This document shows, piece after piece, positions 19,228 to 30,782 of a stretch of DNA of 64,000 bases. Positions within the stretch are counted from its first letter, which is position 1, and each line of letters opens with the position of its first letter. The translations under genes and the position numbers were made by a program. The notes beneath the pieces are model-generated. The model was not told the DNA's origin. It did not search any database and saw only the letters and a list, made by a program, of their open reading frames with translations. The stretch is from contig NZ_WJIF01000001.1 in the NCBI RefSeq assembly GCF_009647605.1, positions 231,655 through 295,654 on the forward strand. The letters run 5' to 3'. This stretch comes from Agromyces agglutinans. GTDB lineage: Bacteria; Actinomycetota; Actinomycetes; Actinomycetales; Microbacteriaceae.

Positions 19228-20825
19228 GCTTCCGCATCGCGGTCAGCGGGGCCGCCGCCGAGGCCGTCCGCCGCACGGTGCCCGCCCTCGTCGCCGACCG
19301 CGTCGCGTCGGGCATCACCGCTCAAGACCCGGCGCTCTGGGGCGGTGCGGCCGAGGCCGAGGCGTCCAAGCGCCTCGGCTGGACCGAGGCCGTCGCGGTC
19401 TCGCGCCCGCTCGTCGCCGAGATCGTCGCGCTGCGCGACGAGCTGCGCGCGGCCGGCGTCGACCACATCGTGCTCGGCGGCATGGGCGGATCCTCGCTCG
19501 CGCCCGAGGTGATCACGCGCACCGCGGGTGCCGCGCTCACCGTGCTCGACTCGACCGAGCCCGGCCAGGTCCGGGCGGCGCTCGCCGACCGGCTCGCCTC
19601 GTCGGCGCTCGTGGTGTCGTCGAAGTCGGGCTCCACGGTCGAGACCGACAGCCAGCGCCGCGCGTACGAACGAGCCTTCACCGAGGCCGGCATCGATCCC
19701 ACGACGCGCATCGTCGTGGTGACCGACCCGGGCTCGCCGCTCGACGAATCGGCGCGGGCCGCGGGCTACCGCGTGTTCAACGCCGACCCGAACGTCGGAG
19801 GCCGCTACTCGGCGCTCACGGCATTCGGCCTGGTGCCCTCGGGGCTCGCGGGTGTCGACATCGCCGAGATCCTCGACGAGGCGGAGGCGATCGAGCTCTC
19901 GCTCGCGGTCGACGCCGACGACAACCCAGGCCTCATCCTCGGCGCCGCCATCGCCGCGACGGCTCCGCTTCGCGACAAGCTCGCGATCGTCGCCGACGGC
20001 ACGCACGTCGTCGGCTTCGCCGACTGGGCCGAGCAGCTCATCGCGGAGTCCACCGGCAAGGAGGGCACCGGCCTGCTGCCGGTCGTGCTCGAGCCCGGCG
20101 CCCCCGAGCTGTCGGCGGGCCTTCCCGACGTCCAGGTCGTGCGCCTCGTCGCCGACGCGGGCGACCGCGTGTTCGACGGCGACTCGGGCGAGATCCTCGT
20201 CTCGGGAACGCTCGGAGCACAGCTGCTCGTCTGGGAGTACGCGACCGCGGTCGCCGGGCGCCTGCTCGGCATCAACCCGTTCGACCAGCCCGACGTCGAG
20301 TCGGCGAAGATCGCCGCTCGCGGCCTCCTCGACGCCCGCCCCGAACCCGCCCCGGCCGCGTTCGTGGCCGACGGCATCGAGGTCCGCGGCACGCCCGAGG
20401 TGATCGGCGCCGCCAGCGACCTCGTGTCGGCCATCGACGTGCTCCTCGAGGAGCTGCCCGCGAACGGCTACCTCTCGGTGCAGGCCTATGTCGACCGAGT
20501 TGCGCATCCCGAGTTCGCCGAGCTCCGCGACCTCCTCGCGGCGCGCGCCGGGCGTCCGGTGACGTTCGGCTGGGGCCCGCGGTTCCTCCACTCGACCGGG
20601 CAGTTCCACAAGGGCGGTCCGGCGGTGGGCGCGTTCCTGCAGCTCGCGCAGCGTCCGGTTGACGACCTCGACATCCCCGACCGGCCGTTCACGTTCGGCG
20701 AGCTGATCGCCGCGCAGGCGTCGGGTGACGCGAGCGTCCTGGCCGAGCACGGGCGTCCGGTGCTCACGCTCACCCTCACCGACCCGACCTCGCAGCTCGC
20801 GGTGGTCCGCGACGCGATCAGCTGA
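19224..20825 (+). CDS. pgi: Glucose-6-phosphate isomerase, Tal-linked type
   Basis: A 533-residue phosphoglucose isomerase of the divergent type usually found next to or fused to transaldolase. SIS-domain features are visible: '[15 protein letters not shown]', '[12 protein letters not shown]' and '[21 protein letters not shown]'. The C-terminal '[18 protein letters not shown]' carries the conserved active-site region with Gln-His-Lys. It interconverts glucose-6-phosphate and fructose-6-phosphate, placing glycolysis and the pentose cycle under one transcript. Eleven bases separate it from zwf. Confidence 0.93.
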   Translation: MSFRIAVSGAAAEAVRRTVPALVADRVASGITAQDPALWGGAAEAEASKRLGWTEAVAVSRPLVAEIVALRDELRAAGVDHIVLGGMGGSSLAPEVITRTAGAALTVLDSTEPGQVRAALADRLASSALVVSSKSGSTVETDSQRRAYERAFTEAGIDPTTRIVVVTDPGSPLDESARAAGYRVFNADPNVGGRYSALTAFGLVPSGLAGVDIAEILDEAEAIELSLAVDADDNPGLILGAAIAATAPLRDKLAIVADGTHVVGFADWAEQLIAESTGKEGTGLLPVVLEPGAPELSAGLPDVQVVRLVADAGDRVFDGDSGEILVSGTLGAQLLVWEYATAVAGRLLGINPFDQPDVESAKIAARGLLDARPEPAPAAFVADGIEVRGTPEVIGAASDLVSAIDVLLEELPANGYLSVQAYVDRVAHPEFAELRDLLAARAGRPVTFGWGPRFLHSTGQFHKGGPAVGAFLQLAQRPVDDLDIPDRPFTFGELIAAQASGDASVLAEHGRPVLTLTLTDPTSQLAVVRDAIS

Positions 20826-20836
20826 TCGGCATCGGC

Positions 20837-22378
20837 ATGCAACCCGCCACGATCACCGCGGGCGACAACCCGCTCCGGTCGCCCAAGGACTACCGCCTGA
20901 ACCGCATCGCGGGTCCCTCGAGCCTCATCATCTTCGGCGTCACGGGCGACCTCGCCCGCAAGAAGCTGATGCCGGCGGTCTACGACCTCGCCAACCGCGG
21001 ACTCCTGCCGCCCGGCTTCGCGCTCGTCGGGTTCGCCCGCCGCGACTGGGAGGACCAGGACTTCGAGCAGGTCGTCCACGACTCGGTCAAGCAGTACTCC
21101 CGGACCGAGTTCCGCGAAGACGTCTGGAAGCAGCTGGCGCGGGGCATCCGCTTCGTCCAGGGCGACTTCGACGACGACGCCGCCTTCGATCGCCTGCGCG
21201 AGGTCGTCGAGCGGCTCGACCGCGACCGGGGAACGATGGGCAACCACGCGTTCTACCTGTCGATCCCGCCGAAGTCCTTCCCGCTCGTGACCGAGCAGCT
21301 CAAGCGCTCGGGCCTCACGGAGCAGAAGGACGGCCAGTGGCGACGCGTCGTCATCGAGAAGCCGTTCGGCAGCGACCTGAAGACCGCACGCGAGCTGAAC
21401 GACGTGGTCGCGTCGGTCTTCCCGCCCGACTCGGTCTTCCGCATCGACCACTACCTCGGCAAGGAGACGGTCCAGAACATCCTGGCGCTGCGCTTCGCGA
21501 ATCAGCTGTACGAGCCGATCTGGAACGCCAACCACGTCGACCACGTGCAGATCACGATGGCCGAGGACATCGGCGTGGGCGGTCGCGCGGGCTACTACGA
21601 CGGCATCGGCGCGGCTCGCGACGTCATCCAGAACCACCTGCTGCAGCTGCTCGCCCTCACGGCGATGGAGGAGCCGATCTCGTTCGACGCGGCCGACCTC
21701 CGCGCCGAGAAGGAGAAGATCCTCGCCGCCGTACGGCTCCCCGAGGATCTTGCGACCGGCACCGCGCGCGGGCAGTACGCGGGCGGATGGCAGGGCGGTG
21801 AGAAGGTCGTCGGGTTCCTCGACGAAGACGGCATGAACCCGGAGTCGACGACCGAGACGTACGCGGCCATGAAGCTGCTCATCGGCACCCGCCGCTGGGC
21901 GGGCGTGCCGTTCTACCTGCGCGCCGGCAAGCGCCTCGGGCGCCGCGTCACCGAGATCGCCGTGGTCTTCAAGCGTGCGCCGCAGCAGGTCTTCGCCGAC
22001 AGCCAGACCTCGCAGCTCGGCCAGAACGCCCTCGTGATCCGGGTGCAGCCCGACGAAGGGGTCACGATCCGATTCGGGTCGAAGGTCCCCGGCGCCGGCA
22101 TGCAGGTGCGCGACGTCACCATGGACTTCGGATACGGCCACGCCTTCACCGAGGCCAGCCCCGAGGCGTACGAACGACTCATCCTCGACGTGCTGCTCGG
22201 CGACCCGCCGCTGTTCCCGCGCCAGGAGGAGGTCGAACTCTCCTGGAAGATCCTCGACCCGATCGAGGAGTTCTGGGCGACGCAGGGGCAGCCCGAGCAG
22301 TATCGCCCCGGTACCTGGGGGCCGTCGAGTGCCGACGAGCTCCTCGCCCGCGACGGCCGAACCTGGAGGCGCCCGTGA
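20837..22378 (+). CDS. zwf: Glucose-6-phosphate 1-dehydrogenase
   Basis: A 513-residue NAD(P)-dependent enzyme that opens the oxidative pentose phosphate pathway. The cofactor motif 'GVTGDLARKKL' is at 34-44, and the substrate-binding active-site motif 'RIDHYLGKE' is at about 202-210. Length is normal for the family. The ATG at 20837 follows pgi by 11 bases, and the stop overlaps the opcA GTG start by four bases. OpcA, encoded next, is the known actinobacterial partner needed for assembly of this dehydrogenase. Confidence 0.98.
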   Translation: MQPATITAGDNPLRSPKDYRLNRIAGPSSLIIFGVTGDLARKKLMPAVYDLANRGLLPPGFALVGFARRDWEDQDFEQVVHDSVKQYSRTEFREDVWKQLARGIRFVQGDFDDDAAFDRLREVVERLDRDRGTMGNHAFYLSIPPKSFPLVTEQLKRSGLTEQKDGQWRRVVIEKPFGSDLKTARELNDVVASVFPPDSVFRIDHYLGKETVQNILALRFANQLYEPIWNANHVDHVQITMAEDIGVGGRAGYYDGIGAARDVIQNHLLQLLALTAMEEPISFDAADLRAEKEKILAAVRLPEDLATGTARGQYAGGWQGGEKVVGFLDEDGMNPESTTETYAAMKLLIGTRRWAGVPFYLRAGKRLGRRVTEIAVVFKRAPQQVFADSQTSQLGQNALVIRVQPDEGVTIRFGSKVPGAGMQVRDVTMDFGYGHAFTEASPEAYERLILDVLLGDPPLFPRQEEVELSWKILDPIEEFWATQGQPEQYRPGTWGPSSADELLARDGRTWRRP

Positions 22379-23349
22379 TCGTCGACCTGCCCGACACCAC
22401 CACCAGCGCGATCTCGAAGGCGCTCGTCAAGATCCGCGAGGAGGGCGGCGCCGTCGCCCTCGGGCGCGTGCTGACGCTCGTCATCGCGACCCGCTCGGGC
22501 GCCGAGGAGGAAGCGATCGAGGCCGCGAACGACGCGTCGCGGGAGCATCCGATGCGCGTCATCGTGGTCTCGACGACCGCCGACGCCGAGGACGCGGGCG
22601 CACCGTCGCGACTCGACGCGGAGATCCGCGTCGGCGGCGACGCCGGCGCGAGCGAGGTCATCGTGCTGCGCGCGTGCGGGGCCGCCGCCGGCGACGAGGA
22701 GAGCCTCGTCATGGGCCTGCTGCTGCCGGATGCCCCCGTGGTCACCTGGTGGCCGGGCCAGGCGCCCGACCGCCCCGGCGAGTCGCCGCTCGGCCGCATC
22801 GCCCAGCGTCGCATCACGGATGCCTCGGCGCAGGTCGACCCGCAGGCGGCGCTGCGCGTCCTCGCGGCGAACTACTCCCCCGGCGATGCGGACTTCGCGT
22901 GGACCCGGCTGACCCTGTGGCGCGCCCAGCTGGCTGCGGTACTCGACCAGCCGCCCTACGAGTCGGTGACCGACGTCGAGGTGACCGGCTCGATCGACTC
23001 GCCGTCGACCACGCTGCTCGCGGCGTGGCTGCGCATGCAGCTCGGCGCGGAGACGCAGTATCGGCTCACGCCGGTCGAGGAGGGTTCGCACGGCATCCGC
23101 GGCGTCGTCCTCGACCGCCCGTCCGGCGCGATCGAGCTCGTCCGCGACCTCCCGGGTGTCGCGACGCTCCGCCAGCCCGGGCAGCCGACGCACGACCTGG
23201 CGCTGCCACGGCGGAACCTGCGCGACTGCCTGGCCGACGAGCTACGCCGACTGGACCCCGATGAGCTGTACGGTGAGGTGATCACCGTCGGTCTCGCCGA
23301 ACTCATCGGCGTCGAGTCGGCCCCGGCCCCCCAGGAGGCGCTTCGATGA
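22375..23349 (+). CDS. opcA: Glucose-6-phosphate dehydrogenase assembly protein OpcA
   Basis: A 324-residue OpcA-family protein. In Corynebacterium and cyanobacteria OpcA binds glucose-6-phosphate dehydrogenase and raises its activity. Family features visible here are an N-terminal 'TTTSAISKALVKIREEGGA' helix, 'GRVLTLVI', and 'APVVTWWPGQAP' with a C-terminal 'PRRNLRDCLADELRRLDPDE'. Translation starts at GTG 22375, overlapping the zwf stop, and ends overlapping the pgl ATG. The position between zwf and pgl is the conserved actinobacterial order. Confidence 0.96.
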   Translation: MIVDLPDTTTSAISKALVKIREEGGAVALGRVLTLVIATRSGAEEEAIEAANDASREHPMRVIVVSTTADAEDAGAPSRLDAEIRVGGDAGASEVIVLRACGAAAGDEESLVMGLLLPDAPVVTWWPGQAPDRPGESPLGRIAQRRITDASAQVDPQAALRVLAANYSPGDADFAWTRLTLWRAQLAAVLDQPPYESVTDVEVTGSIDSPSTTLLAAWLRMQLGAETQYRLTPVEEGSHGIRGVVLDRPSGAIELVRDLPGVATLRQPGQPTHDLALPRRNLRDCLADELRRLDPDELYGEVITVGLAELIGVESAPAPQEALR

Positions 23350-24116
23350 CGAACGAGCGGCGAGTGCTGGTGCACCCCGACCAGGAATCACTCGCCGGGG
23401 CGGTCGCCGCGCGTTTCATCACGAAGACGCTCGACATCCTCGACGCCCAGGAGATCGCGCACCTCTCGCTGACCGGCGGGAGCATGGCTTCCGCCGTGCT
23501 CGATGCCGTCTGGGCCTCCCCCGCCCGCACCTCGCTCGATTGGAGCCGGGTGCACTTCTGGTGGAGCGACGAGCGCTGGCTGCCCGACGGCGATCCCGAG
23601 CGCAACGACCGGCAGGCGCGCGACGCGCTGCTCGACCGGCTCGAGATCCCGGCAGAGCAGGTGCACGCGATGCCGTCCGCCGACTCGGGGCTCGACCTCG
23701 ACTCCGCCGCGGCGTCGTACGCCGAGGACCTCGCGCGGTTCGGCACCGACGGGCTCGCACACCCGGTGTTCGACATCGCGTTCCTCGGGGTCGGTCCCGA
23801 TGGGCACATCGCGTCATTGTTCCCGCATCGGTCGGGCATCCGGGTGACCGACCGCACGGTGATCCCTGTTCGCAACTCCCCCAAGCCGCCGCCCGAGCGG
23901 TTGAGCCTCACGCGACCCGTGATCAACGGCTCGCAGCGCATCTGGCTCGTGCTCGCGGGCGCCGACAAGGCGTCGGCCTTGGGGCTGGCCCTCGCCGGCG
24001 CGAGCCGCGACGAGGTGCCCGTCGCGGGCATCAAGGGCCGCCGGCGCACGGTGTTCTTCATCGACCAGGCGGCCGCCTCGGAAGTGCCCGAGGAGCTCAT
24101 CGCCCGCGAGTACTGA
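23346..24116 (+). CDS. pgl: 6-phosphogluconolactonase
   Basis: A 256-residue enzyme of the NagB/SugarP isomerase fold that hydrolyses 6-phosphogluconolactone. Characteristic stretches are 'LSLTGGSMA', 'VHFWWSDERWLPDGDPERND' and 'FLGVGPDGHIASLFPH' with the catalytic His. The ATG overlaps the opcA stop. It ends the operon; the next enzyme of the pathway, 6-phosphogluconate dehydrogenase, is not in this window. A strong terminator hairpin follows 62 bases later. Confidence 0.96.
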   Translation: MTNERRVLVHPDQESLAGAVAARFITKTLDILDAQEIAHLSLTGGSMASAVLDAVWASPARTSLDWSRVHFWWSDERWLPDGDPERNDRQARDALLDRLEIPAEQVHAMPSADSGLDLDSAAASYAEDLARFGTDGLAHPVFDIAFLGVGPDGHIASLFPHRSGIRVTDRTVIPVRNSPKPPPERLSLTRPVINGSQRIWLVLAGADKASALGLALAGASRDEVPVAGIKGRRRTVFFIDQAAASEVPEELIAREY

Positions 24117-24177
24117 GCGGCGCGTTCCGTGCGTGCATCCGCACGCACGTGCTCACCCGCACCAGTGTCCGCATCCC

Positions 24178-24219
24178 ATACGCGAGAGGCCGGCTCGAAT
24201 GAGCCGGCCTCTCGCGTAT
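24178..24219. terminator. Bidirectional terminator between pgl and rbpA
   Basis: A perfect 19-bp inverted repeat with a four-base GAAT loop, its arms ending in GGCCGGCTC. It sits exactly between the 3' ends of the convergent pgl (plus) and rbpA (minus) genes, so it can stop both transcripts. No long U tract is needed for such stems in Actinobacteria. Confidence 0.88.
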
Positions 24220-24249
24220 CCGCCTGCGCCGCCGCGTCGACGGCAGCGG

Positions 24250-24615
24250 CTACTTGGGTGCGTTCGTGCCGCGACGCGCACGGAGCTGTTCGAGCGCCTC
24301 CTCGAGCAGCGTCTCGGCCTCGGCCTCGGTGCGGCGTTCCTTCACGTAGGCGAGGTGCGTCTTGTACGGCTCGGCCTTCGCGAGGGCGGGAGGGTTCTCG
24401 CGATCGCGGCCGGCCGGGAGCCCGGTCGACGGGCTGTCGATCACGTCGGGGATCTCTTCGGACGGCAGGTTCGCGGCGAAGTAGCGGACGGTCTCGTTGC
24501 CGAGGGCGTCCCAGTAGCTCACTGCGATGCGGTCGGCGTGGAAGCCGTGGTCCTGTTCGCCCATGGGGCCCGCGCCGACGCGCGACCCGCGGATGGCGCT
24601 GTTACCTGATGGCAT
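24250..24615 (-). CDS. rbpA: RNA polymerase-binding protein RbpA
   Basis: A 121-residue actinobacterial transcription factor that binds the principal sigma factor and RNA polymerase and stabilises the open promoter complex. The N terminus 'NSAIRGSRVGAGPMGEQD' carries the basic linker, followed by the core 'ISYWDALGNET'-type segment ('RIAVSYWDALGNETVRYFA') and an acidic C-terminal helix that contacts sigma. The usual zinc-binding cysteines of the Streptomyces type are absent, as in mycobacteria. GGGGGAG precedes the ATG. It follows secG after 12 bases. Confidence 0.95.
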   Translation of the reverse strand: MPSGNSAIRGSRVGAGPMGEQDHGFHADRIAVSYWDALGNETVRYFAANLPSEEIPDVIDSPSTGLPAGRDRENPPALAKAEPYKTHLAYVKERRTEAEAETLLEEALEQLRARRGTNAPK

Positions 24616-24627
24616 GTCGCTCCCCCG

Positions 24628-24879
24628 TCAGAGTCCGGCGTCGAACTTGGTGATGAGACCCAGCACCACGATGCACGCGACCCAGATGAGGCCGAGGATG
24701 ATCGTGATGCGGTTGAGGTTTCGCTCGGCGACACCGGAGGCGCCGAGGCTGGAGGTCACGCCGCCGCCGAACATGTCGGACAGGCCCCCGCCGCGGCCCT
24801 TGTGCAGCAGGATGAGCAGCGTCAGCAGGAGGCTCGTGAGGCCGAGCAGCACCTGCAGGACGACCTGGAGAATCTCCAC
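24628..24879 (-). CDS. secG: Preprotein translocase subunit SecG
   Basis: An 83-residue membrane subunit of the SecYEG translocon. It has two hydrophobic helices (about residues 3-25 and 56-77) joined by the conserved Gly-rich loop 'HKGRGGGLSDMFGGG'. The start is a GTG with AAAGGG upstream. The minus-strand -10 box TATACT (complement of 24924-24929) lies 45 bases upstream, after the tpiA terminator, so secG-rbpA probably form a separate transcript from the glycolytic genes. Confidence 0.96.
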   Translation of the reverse strand: MEILQVVLQVLLGLTSLLLTLLILLHKGRGGGLSDMFGGGVTSSLGASGVAERNLNRITIILGLIWVACIVVLGLITKFDAGL

Positions 24880-24923
24880 GGTGAACCCTTTCCGGGCACG
24901 ACGTGCTGCCGTGCCGACATTCG

Positions 24924-24929
24924 AGTATA
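24924..24929 (-). promoter_or_regulatory. Putative -10 box of secG-rbpA
   Basis: TATACT on the minus strand, five of six matches to the sigma-A -10 consensus, in one of the few AT-rich spots of the window. No clear -35 element is seen. It lies between the tpiA terminator and the secG start. Confidence 0.5.
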
Positions 24930-24935
24930 ACGAGT

Positions 24936-24968
24936 GGCCGCGGCCAGCCTCGCAGGCGGGCCGCGGCC
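24936..24968 (-). terminator. Terminator after tpiA
   Basis: Two copies of the self-complementary GGCCGCGGCC (24936-24945 and 24959-24968) flank a GCCT-CGC-AGGC mini-hairpin, giving a strong compound stem. It begins 8 bases after the tpiA stop and precedes the secG promoter. Confidence 0.75.
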
Positions 24969-24976
24969 GATACGGC

Positions 24977-25765
24977 TCAGGCGCCGACGTGCTTGGAGAA
25001 GCGCGCGATGCTCGAGAACTCGTCGATGTCGAGGCTCGCGCCGCCGACCAGCGCCCCGTCGACGTTCGGCTCGCGCATGAACGCCGCGATGTTCGCCGCC
25101 TTCACCGAGCCGCCGTACAGGATGCGAGTGGCCTTCGCGGTCTCGTCGTCGAAGACCTCGGCGACGACGCCGCGCAGCGCCGCCGCGACCTGCTCGGCCT
25201 GCGCGGGCGTCGCCGCCTGGCCGGAGCCGATCGCCCAGACGGGCTCGTAGGCGATGACGAGCTCCTTGGAGCCGTCGACGCCCTCGAGGGCCGCGCGGAG
25301 CTGGGCCACGGGCACCGCGCTCGCGCCGTGCGCCTCGAGATCTTCCGCCGTCTCACCGACGCAGAGCACCGGCACGATGCCGTGACGCTGGGCCGCGAGG
25401 ACCTTGCGGTTGACGTCGGCGTCGGTCTCGTGGTGCAGCGTACGTCGCTCCGAGTGGCCGATGATGACGTACCGGCAGCCGAGCTGCGCGAGGAACGCCC
25501 CCGAGATCTCGCCGGTGTAGGCGCCGGAGTCGTGCGCCGAGACATCCTGCGCGCCATAGGCGACCGGCAGGGTGTCGGCGACGACGAGCGTCTGCACCGA
25601 ACGGAGGTCGGTGAACGGCGGGAAGACCGCGACCTCGGCATCGGCGAAGTCGTGCTTCGCGTCGGCGAGCGACCACGCGAGCTTCTGCACGAAGGCGATC
25701 GCCTGCAGGTGGTCGAGGTTCATCTTCCAGTTTCCGGCGATGAACGGGGTACGTGCTACTGCCAT
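24977..25765 (-). CDS. tpiA: Triose-phosphate isomerase
   Basis: A 262-residue TIM-barrel enzyme interconverting dihydroxyacetone phosphate and glyceraldehyde-3-phosphate. N-terminal 'FIAGNWKMN' gives the active-site Asn and Lys; 'IIGHSERR' carries the electrophilic His; '[11 protein letters not shown]' has the catalytic Glu; '[10 protein letters not shown]' forms the phosphate-binding loop. The ATG overlaps the end of pgk by 10 bases. It is the last gene of gap-pgk-tpiA. Confidence 0.98.
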   Translation of the reverse strand: MAVARTPFIAGNWKMNLDHLQAIAFVQKLAWSLADAKHDFADAEVAVFPPFTDLRSVQTLVVADTLPVAYGAQDVSAHDSGAYTGEISGAFLAQLGCRYVIIGHSERRTLHHETDADVNRKVLAAQRHGIVPVLCVGETAEDLEAHGASAVPVAQLRAALEGVDGSKELVIAYEPVWAIGSGQAATPAQAEQVAAALRGVVAEVFDDETAKATRILYGGSVKAANIAAFMREPNVDGALVGGASLDIDEFSSIARFSKHVGA

Positions 25766-26970
25766 CCGAGGACCTCCAGTCCGGGGAGCTGCTTGCCCTC
25801 GAGGAACTCGAGGCTCGCGCCCCCGCCCGTCGAGATGTGACCGAATGCGTCGTCGGCGAATCCGAGCTGACGCACGGCCGCGGCCGAGTCGCCGCCGCCG
25901 ACCACGCTGAGGCCGTCGACCTCGGTCAGCGCCTGCGCGACCTGTCGCGTGCCCTCGGCGAAGGGCGCCAGCTCGAACACGCCCATGGGCCCGTTCCAGA
26001 AGACGGTCTTCGACGCGCGGATGCGCTCCGCGAACGCCGCCGCGGTGTCGGGGCCGATGTCGAGGCCGAGGCCCGATTCGCCGAACGGCGTCTGCTCGAT
26101 CGCGTCGGCGGCGGTGACCACATGCTCCGCGTCGGCCGAGAACGACGCCGCGACCACGACGTCGGTCGGCAGCAGCAGTTCGACCCCGCGCTCCTCTGCC
26201 TCGGCCAGGTAGCGCCGCACGGTCTCGATCTGGTCGGCCTCGAGCAGGCTCGACCCCACGGGGTGGCCCTGGGCTGCGAGGAACGTGAACAGCATGCCGC
26301 CGCCGATGAGGAGCGAGTCCACGCGAGGCAGGAGGTGCTCGATCACGCCGAGCTTGTCGGAGACCTTCGAGCCGCCGAGGACGACCGCGTAGGGCCGCTC
26401 GGGCGACTCGGTGAGGCGGTCGAGCACGTCGAGCTCGGCGGCGATCAGCAGGCCGGCGGCACTGGGCCGCAGCTGCTCGAGGTCGTACACGCTCGCCTGC
26501 TTGCGGTGCACCACGCCGAAGCCGTCGGAGACGACCGCGTCGGCGAACGCCGCGAGCTGCTCGGCGAAGGCGCCGCGCTGGGCGTCGTCCTTCGCGGTCT
26601 CGCCCGCGTTGAAGCGCAGGTTCTCGAGCACGAGCACCTCGCCGTCGCCGAGCGACGCGGTCTTCGCCGCGGCGTCTTCGCCGACCGTGTCGGTCGCGAA
26701 GGCGACGGGCGCGCCGAGGAGCTCGCCGAGGCGCACGGCGACCGGCGCGAGGCTGTACTTCGGGTCGGGGGCTCCTTCGGGGCGCCCGAGGTGGGAGACC
26801 ACGATGACGCGGGCGCCCTGGCCCGTGAGGGCCTGGATGGTCGGCACCGACGCCCGCACGCGGCCGTCGTCCGTAATGCTGCCGTCCTTCAGGGGGACGT
26901 TCAGGTCACAACGGACGACGACGCGCCTGCCGGCGAGCGGACCGAGGGAATCGATCGTTCGCAGGGTCAC
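25756..26970 (-). CDS. pgk: Phosphoglycerate kinase
   Basis: A 404-residue kinase that makes ATP from 1,3-bisphosphoglycerate. N-terminal '[11 protein letters not shown]' and '[20 protein letters not shown]' contain the substrate-binding Arg, Asp and His; '[14 protein letters not shown]' and '[18 protein letters not shown]' are the nucleotide-binding segments. Translation starts at a GTG 10 bases after gap, and the gene overlaps tpiA by 10 bases, so the three glycolytic genes form one operon. Confidence 0.98.
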   Translation of the reverse strand: MTLRTIDSLGPLAGRRVVVRCDLNVPLKDGSITDDGRVRASVPTIQALTGQGARVIVVSHLGRPEGAPDPKYSLAPVAVRLGELLGAPVAFATDTVGEDAAAKTASLGDGEVLVLENLRFNAGETAKDDAQRGAFAEQLAAFADAVVSDGFGVVHRKQASVYDLEQLRPSAAGLLIAAELDVLDRLTESPERPYAVVLGGSKVSDKLGVIEHLLPRVDSLLIGGGMLFTFLAAQGHPVGSSLLEADQIETVRRYLAEAEERGVELLLPTDVVVAASFSADAEHVVTAADAIEQTPFGESGLGLDIGPDTAAAFAERIRASKTVFWNGPMGVFELAPFAEGTRQVAQALTEVDGLSVVGGGDSAAAVRQLGFADDAFGHISTGGGASLEFLEGKQLPGLEVLGWQ

Positions 26971-26980
26971 GATGCTCGAT

Positions 26981-28709
<1,729 letters not shown>

Positions 28710-28771
28710 TGCTTCTCCTTGTCAGATGCCGGGTTCCCGGGCCTCCGCTCGGGTGAACCGCAGCTCGTCCC

Positions 28772-28777
28772 ACTCTA
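28772..28777 (-). promoter_or_regulatory. Putative -10 box of sodA
   Basis: TAGAGT on the minus strand, 62 bases upstream of the sodA ATG. Downstream of it lies an imperfect inverted repeat (GGTTC arms, about 28732-28759) that could form in the leader RNA. No clear -35 element is visible. Confidence 0.35.
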
Positions 28778-28854
28778 TGCCCGGCGGGCGGGCACCTGCC
28801 CGGGGGTTGCGTCACACCGCGTCCAAGTGCGCGCGGCGGGGCGAGCGCCGGGGG

Positions 28855-29835
28855 TCAGACGACGTCGAAGTCGGCGGGCAGGCTCGCCTCGGTGCCCGGA
28901 ATCCCGAGATCGGCCGCACGCTTGTCTGCCATCGCGAGCAGTCGCCGGATGCGGCCGGCGACCGCGTCCTTCGTCATCGGCGGGTCGGCGTGATGGCCGA
29001 GCTCGTCGAGGCTCGCCTCGCGGTGGGCCAGGCGCAGTTCACCGGCGTACTTGAGGTGCCCGGGGATGTCGTCGCCGAGGATCTCCATGGCCCGCTCGAC
29101 CCGTGCGCACGCCGCGACGGCCGCCTGGGCCGAGCGCCGCAGGTTCGCATCGTCGAAGTTGACGAGGCGGTTCGCGGTCGCGCGCACCTCCCGCCGCTGG
29201 CGCAGCTCCTCCCAGTTGCGCACGGTGCCGGTCGCGCCCATGAGCGTGAGCATCGCGCTGATCGCCTCACCGTCGCGCACGACCACTCGATGCACGCCGC
29301 GGACCTCCCGCGCCTTCGCCGAGACGCCGAGGCGCCCGGCGGCACCCACGAGGGCCATCGCCGTCTCGTTGCCGGGGCAGGTGACCTCGAGCGCCGCCGA
29401 GCGGCCCGGGTCGGTCAGGCTGCCGTGCGCGAGGAACGCCCCGCGCCACACGGCGGCGACCTCGTCTCGGGAGCCGGTCGTCAATCGGTTCGGGAGTCCC
29501 CGAACCGGTCGGCGCCGAGCGTCGAGGAGCCCGGTCTGCCGGGCGAGCGTCTCGCCCCCCTCGAGCACGCGCACCAGGTACTGGTTCTGCCGGCGGATGC
29601 CGGAGGCCGAGATCACCGACACGTCGGGACGCACGCCGTAGAGTTCCCCGAGGTCGCGCGTCACGCGCTTCGCGACGGTCGCCGAGTCCAGCTCGGCCTC
29701 GATCGCGATGCGGCCCGAGATGAGGTGCAGTCCGCCGGCGAACCGGAGTACGGAGGCCAGCTCGGCCGCGCGGACGCTCGTCTTCGACACCTCGACCCGA
29801 GCGAGTTCTTCCTTCACGTCCGCGGTCAATGCCAC
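28855..29835 (-). CDS. whiA: DNA-binding protein WhiA
   Basis: A 326-residue WhiA orthologue, combining an N-terminal LAGLIDADG homing-endonuclease-like fold with a C-terminal helix-turn-helix. WhiA controls sporulation genes in Streptomyces and growth or division in other Gram-positives. The '[13 protein letters not shown]' start, '[15 protein letters not shown]'-type core, '[12 protein letters not shown]' and the C-terminal '[19 protein letters not shown]' HTH match the family. I used the GTG at 29835; a TTG four codons upstream is possible. It follows rapZ after 37 bases. The yvcK gene usually found between them is missing. Confidence 0.95.
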   Translation of the reverse strand: MALTADVKEELARVEVSKTSVRAAELASVLRFAGGLHLISGRIAIEAELDSATVAKRVTRDLGELYGVRPDVSVISASGIRRQNQYLVRVLEGGETLARQTGLLDARRRPVRGLPNRLTTGSRDEVAAVWRGAFLAHGSLTDPGRSAALEVTCPGNETAMALVGAAGRLGVSAKAREVRGVHRVVVRDGEAISAMLTLMGATGTVRNWEELRQRREVRATANRLVNFDDANLRRSAQAAVAACARVERAMEILGDDIPGHLKYAGELRLAHREASLDELGHHADPPMTKDAVAGRIRRLLAMADKRAADLGIPGTEASLPADFDVV

Positions 29836-29872
29836 CTGTGTTTCCAATCTGTCGTACTCATCGCGACGCCGG

Positions 29873-30748
29873 TCATTCCCGACCCAGGTCGCGGTCCTTC
29901 ACGGCCACCGCGACGCCCGGCATCCGCTCGATCCGCGCCGCCAGCTCGCGCGCGAGCGCGACCGAGCGATGCTTGCCGCCGGTGCATCCGATCGCCACCG
30001 TGGCATGGCGCTTGTTCTCGCGCTGGTAGCCGGCGAAGATCGGCGCGAGCGCCGCCGCGTAGGCGTCGAGGAACTCGAGCGCGCCCTCCTGCTCGACCAC
30101 GTAGTCGGACACGGCCGCGTCGGTGCCGGTCAGCGGACGCAGCTCGGGCAGCCAGAACGGATTCGGGAGGAACCGGGCGTCGACCACGAGGTCCGCGTCA
30201 GCCGGCAGCCCGTACTTGAAGCCGAAGCTCACGACGGTCACGCGAAGGCCCGCCGCGCCGGTCTCGGCGAAGCTCTCGGTCACCCGGTTGGCGAGCTGGT
30301 GGATGTTGAGGTCGGACGTGTCGATGAGGATGTCGCTCATCTCGCGGACCGCCTGCAGGCGGGTGCGCTCGGCCGTGATGCCGTCGAGGATCGTACCGTC
30401 GCCCTGCAGCGGGTGCGGTCGGCGCACCGATTCGAACCGCCGCACCAGCGCGGCGTCCGTCGCGTCGAGGAAGACCACTCGGACGCTCACGCCGGTGCGA
30501 AGCGCCTGGATGATGTCCTGCAGCTCGGCGAAGAAGTCGCGACCGCGGACGTCGACGACGGCGGCGATGCGCGGGAGGGTCGCGCCGGCTCGTTCGACGA
30601 GTTCGACGAGCGGGCGCAGCATCTGCGGCGGGAGGTTGTCGACCACGTACCAGCCGAGGTCCTCGAGCGCGTTCGCGACGGTCGAGCGGCCCGCCCCGGA
30701 CATGCCGGTGACGATGAGCATCTCCTGACGCTCGGCCTCGTCTCCCAT
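29873..30748 (-). CDS. rapZ: RNase adapter / nucleotide-binding protein RapZ (YvcJ) family
   Basis: A 291-residue P-loop protein. In E. coli RapZ guides RNase E to a small RNA controlling glucosamine-6-phosphate synthesis; in Gram-positives the role is less clear. The P-loop is 'GMSGAGRST' at 15-23, with Arg21 in place of the usual Lys. '[14 protein letters not shown]', '[20 protein letters not shown]' and C-terminal '[17 protein letters not shown]' are family hallmarks. The ATG at 30748 has GAGAGGGGG nine bases upstream, decisive against the GTG at 30781. It starts 34 bases after uvrC. Confidence 0.93.
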   Translation of the reverse strand: MGDEAERQEMLIVTGMSGAGRSTVANALEDLGWYVVDNLPPQMLRPLVELVERAGATLPRIAAVVDVRGRDFFAELQDIIQALRTGVSVRVVFLDATDAALVRRFESVRRPHPLQGDGTILDGITAERTRLQAVREMSDILIDTSDLNIHQLANRVTESFAETGAAGLRVTVVSFGFKYGLPADADLVVDARFLPNPFWLPELRPLTGTDAAVSDYVVEQEGALEFLDAYAAALAPIFAGYQRENKRHATVAIGCTGGKHRSVALARELAARIERMPGVAVAVKDRDLGRE

Positions 30749-30782
30749 CGGCGGGCGCCCCCTCTCGTTCGCTCCCACCACC

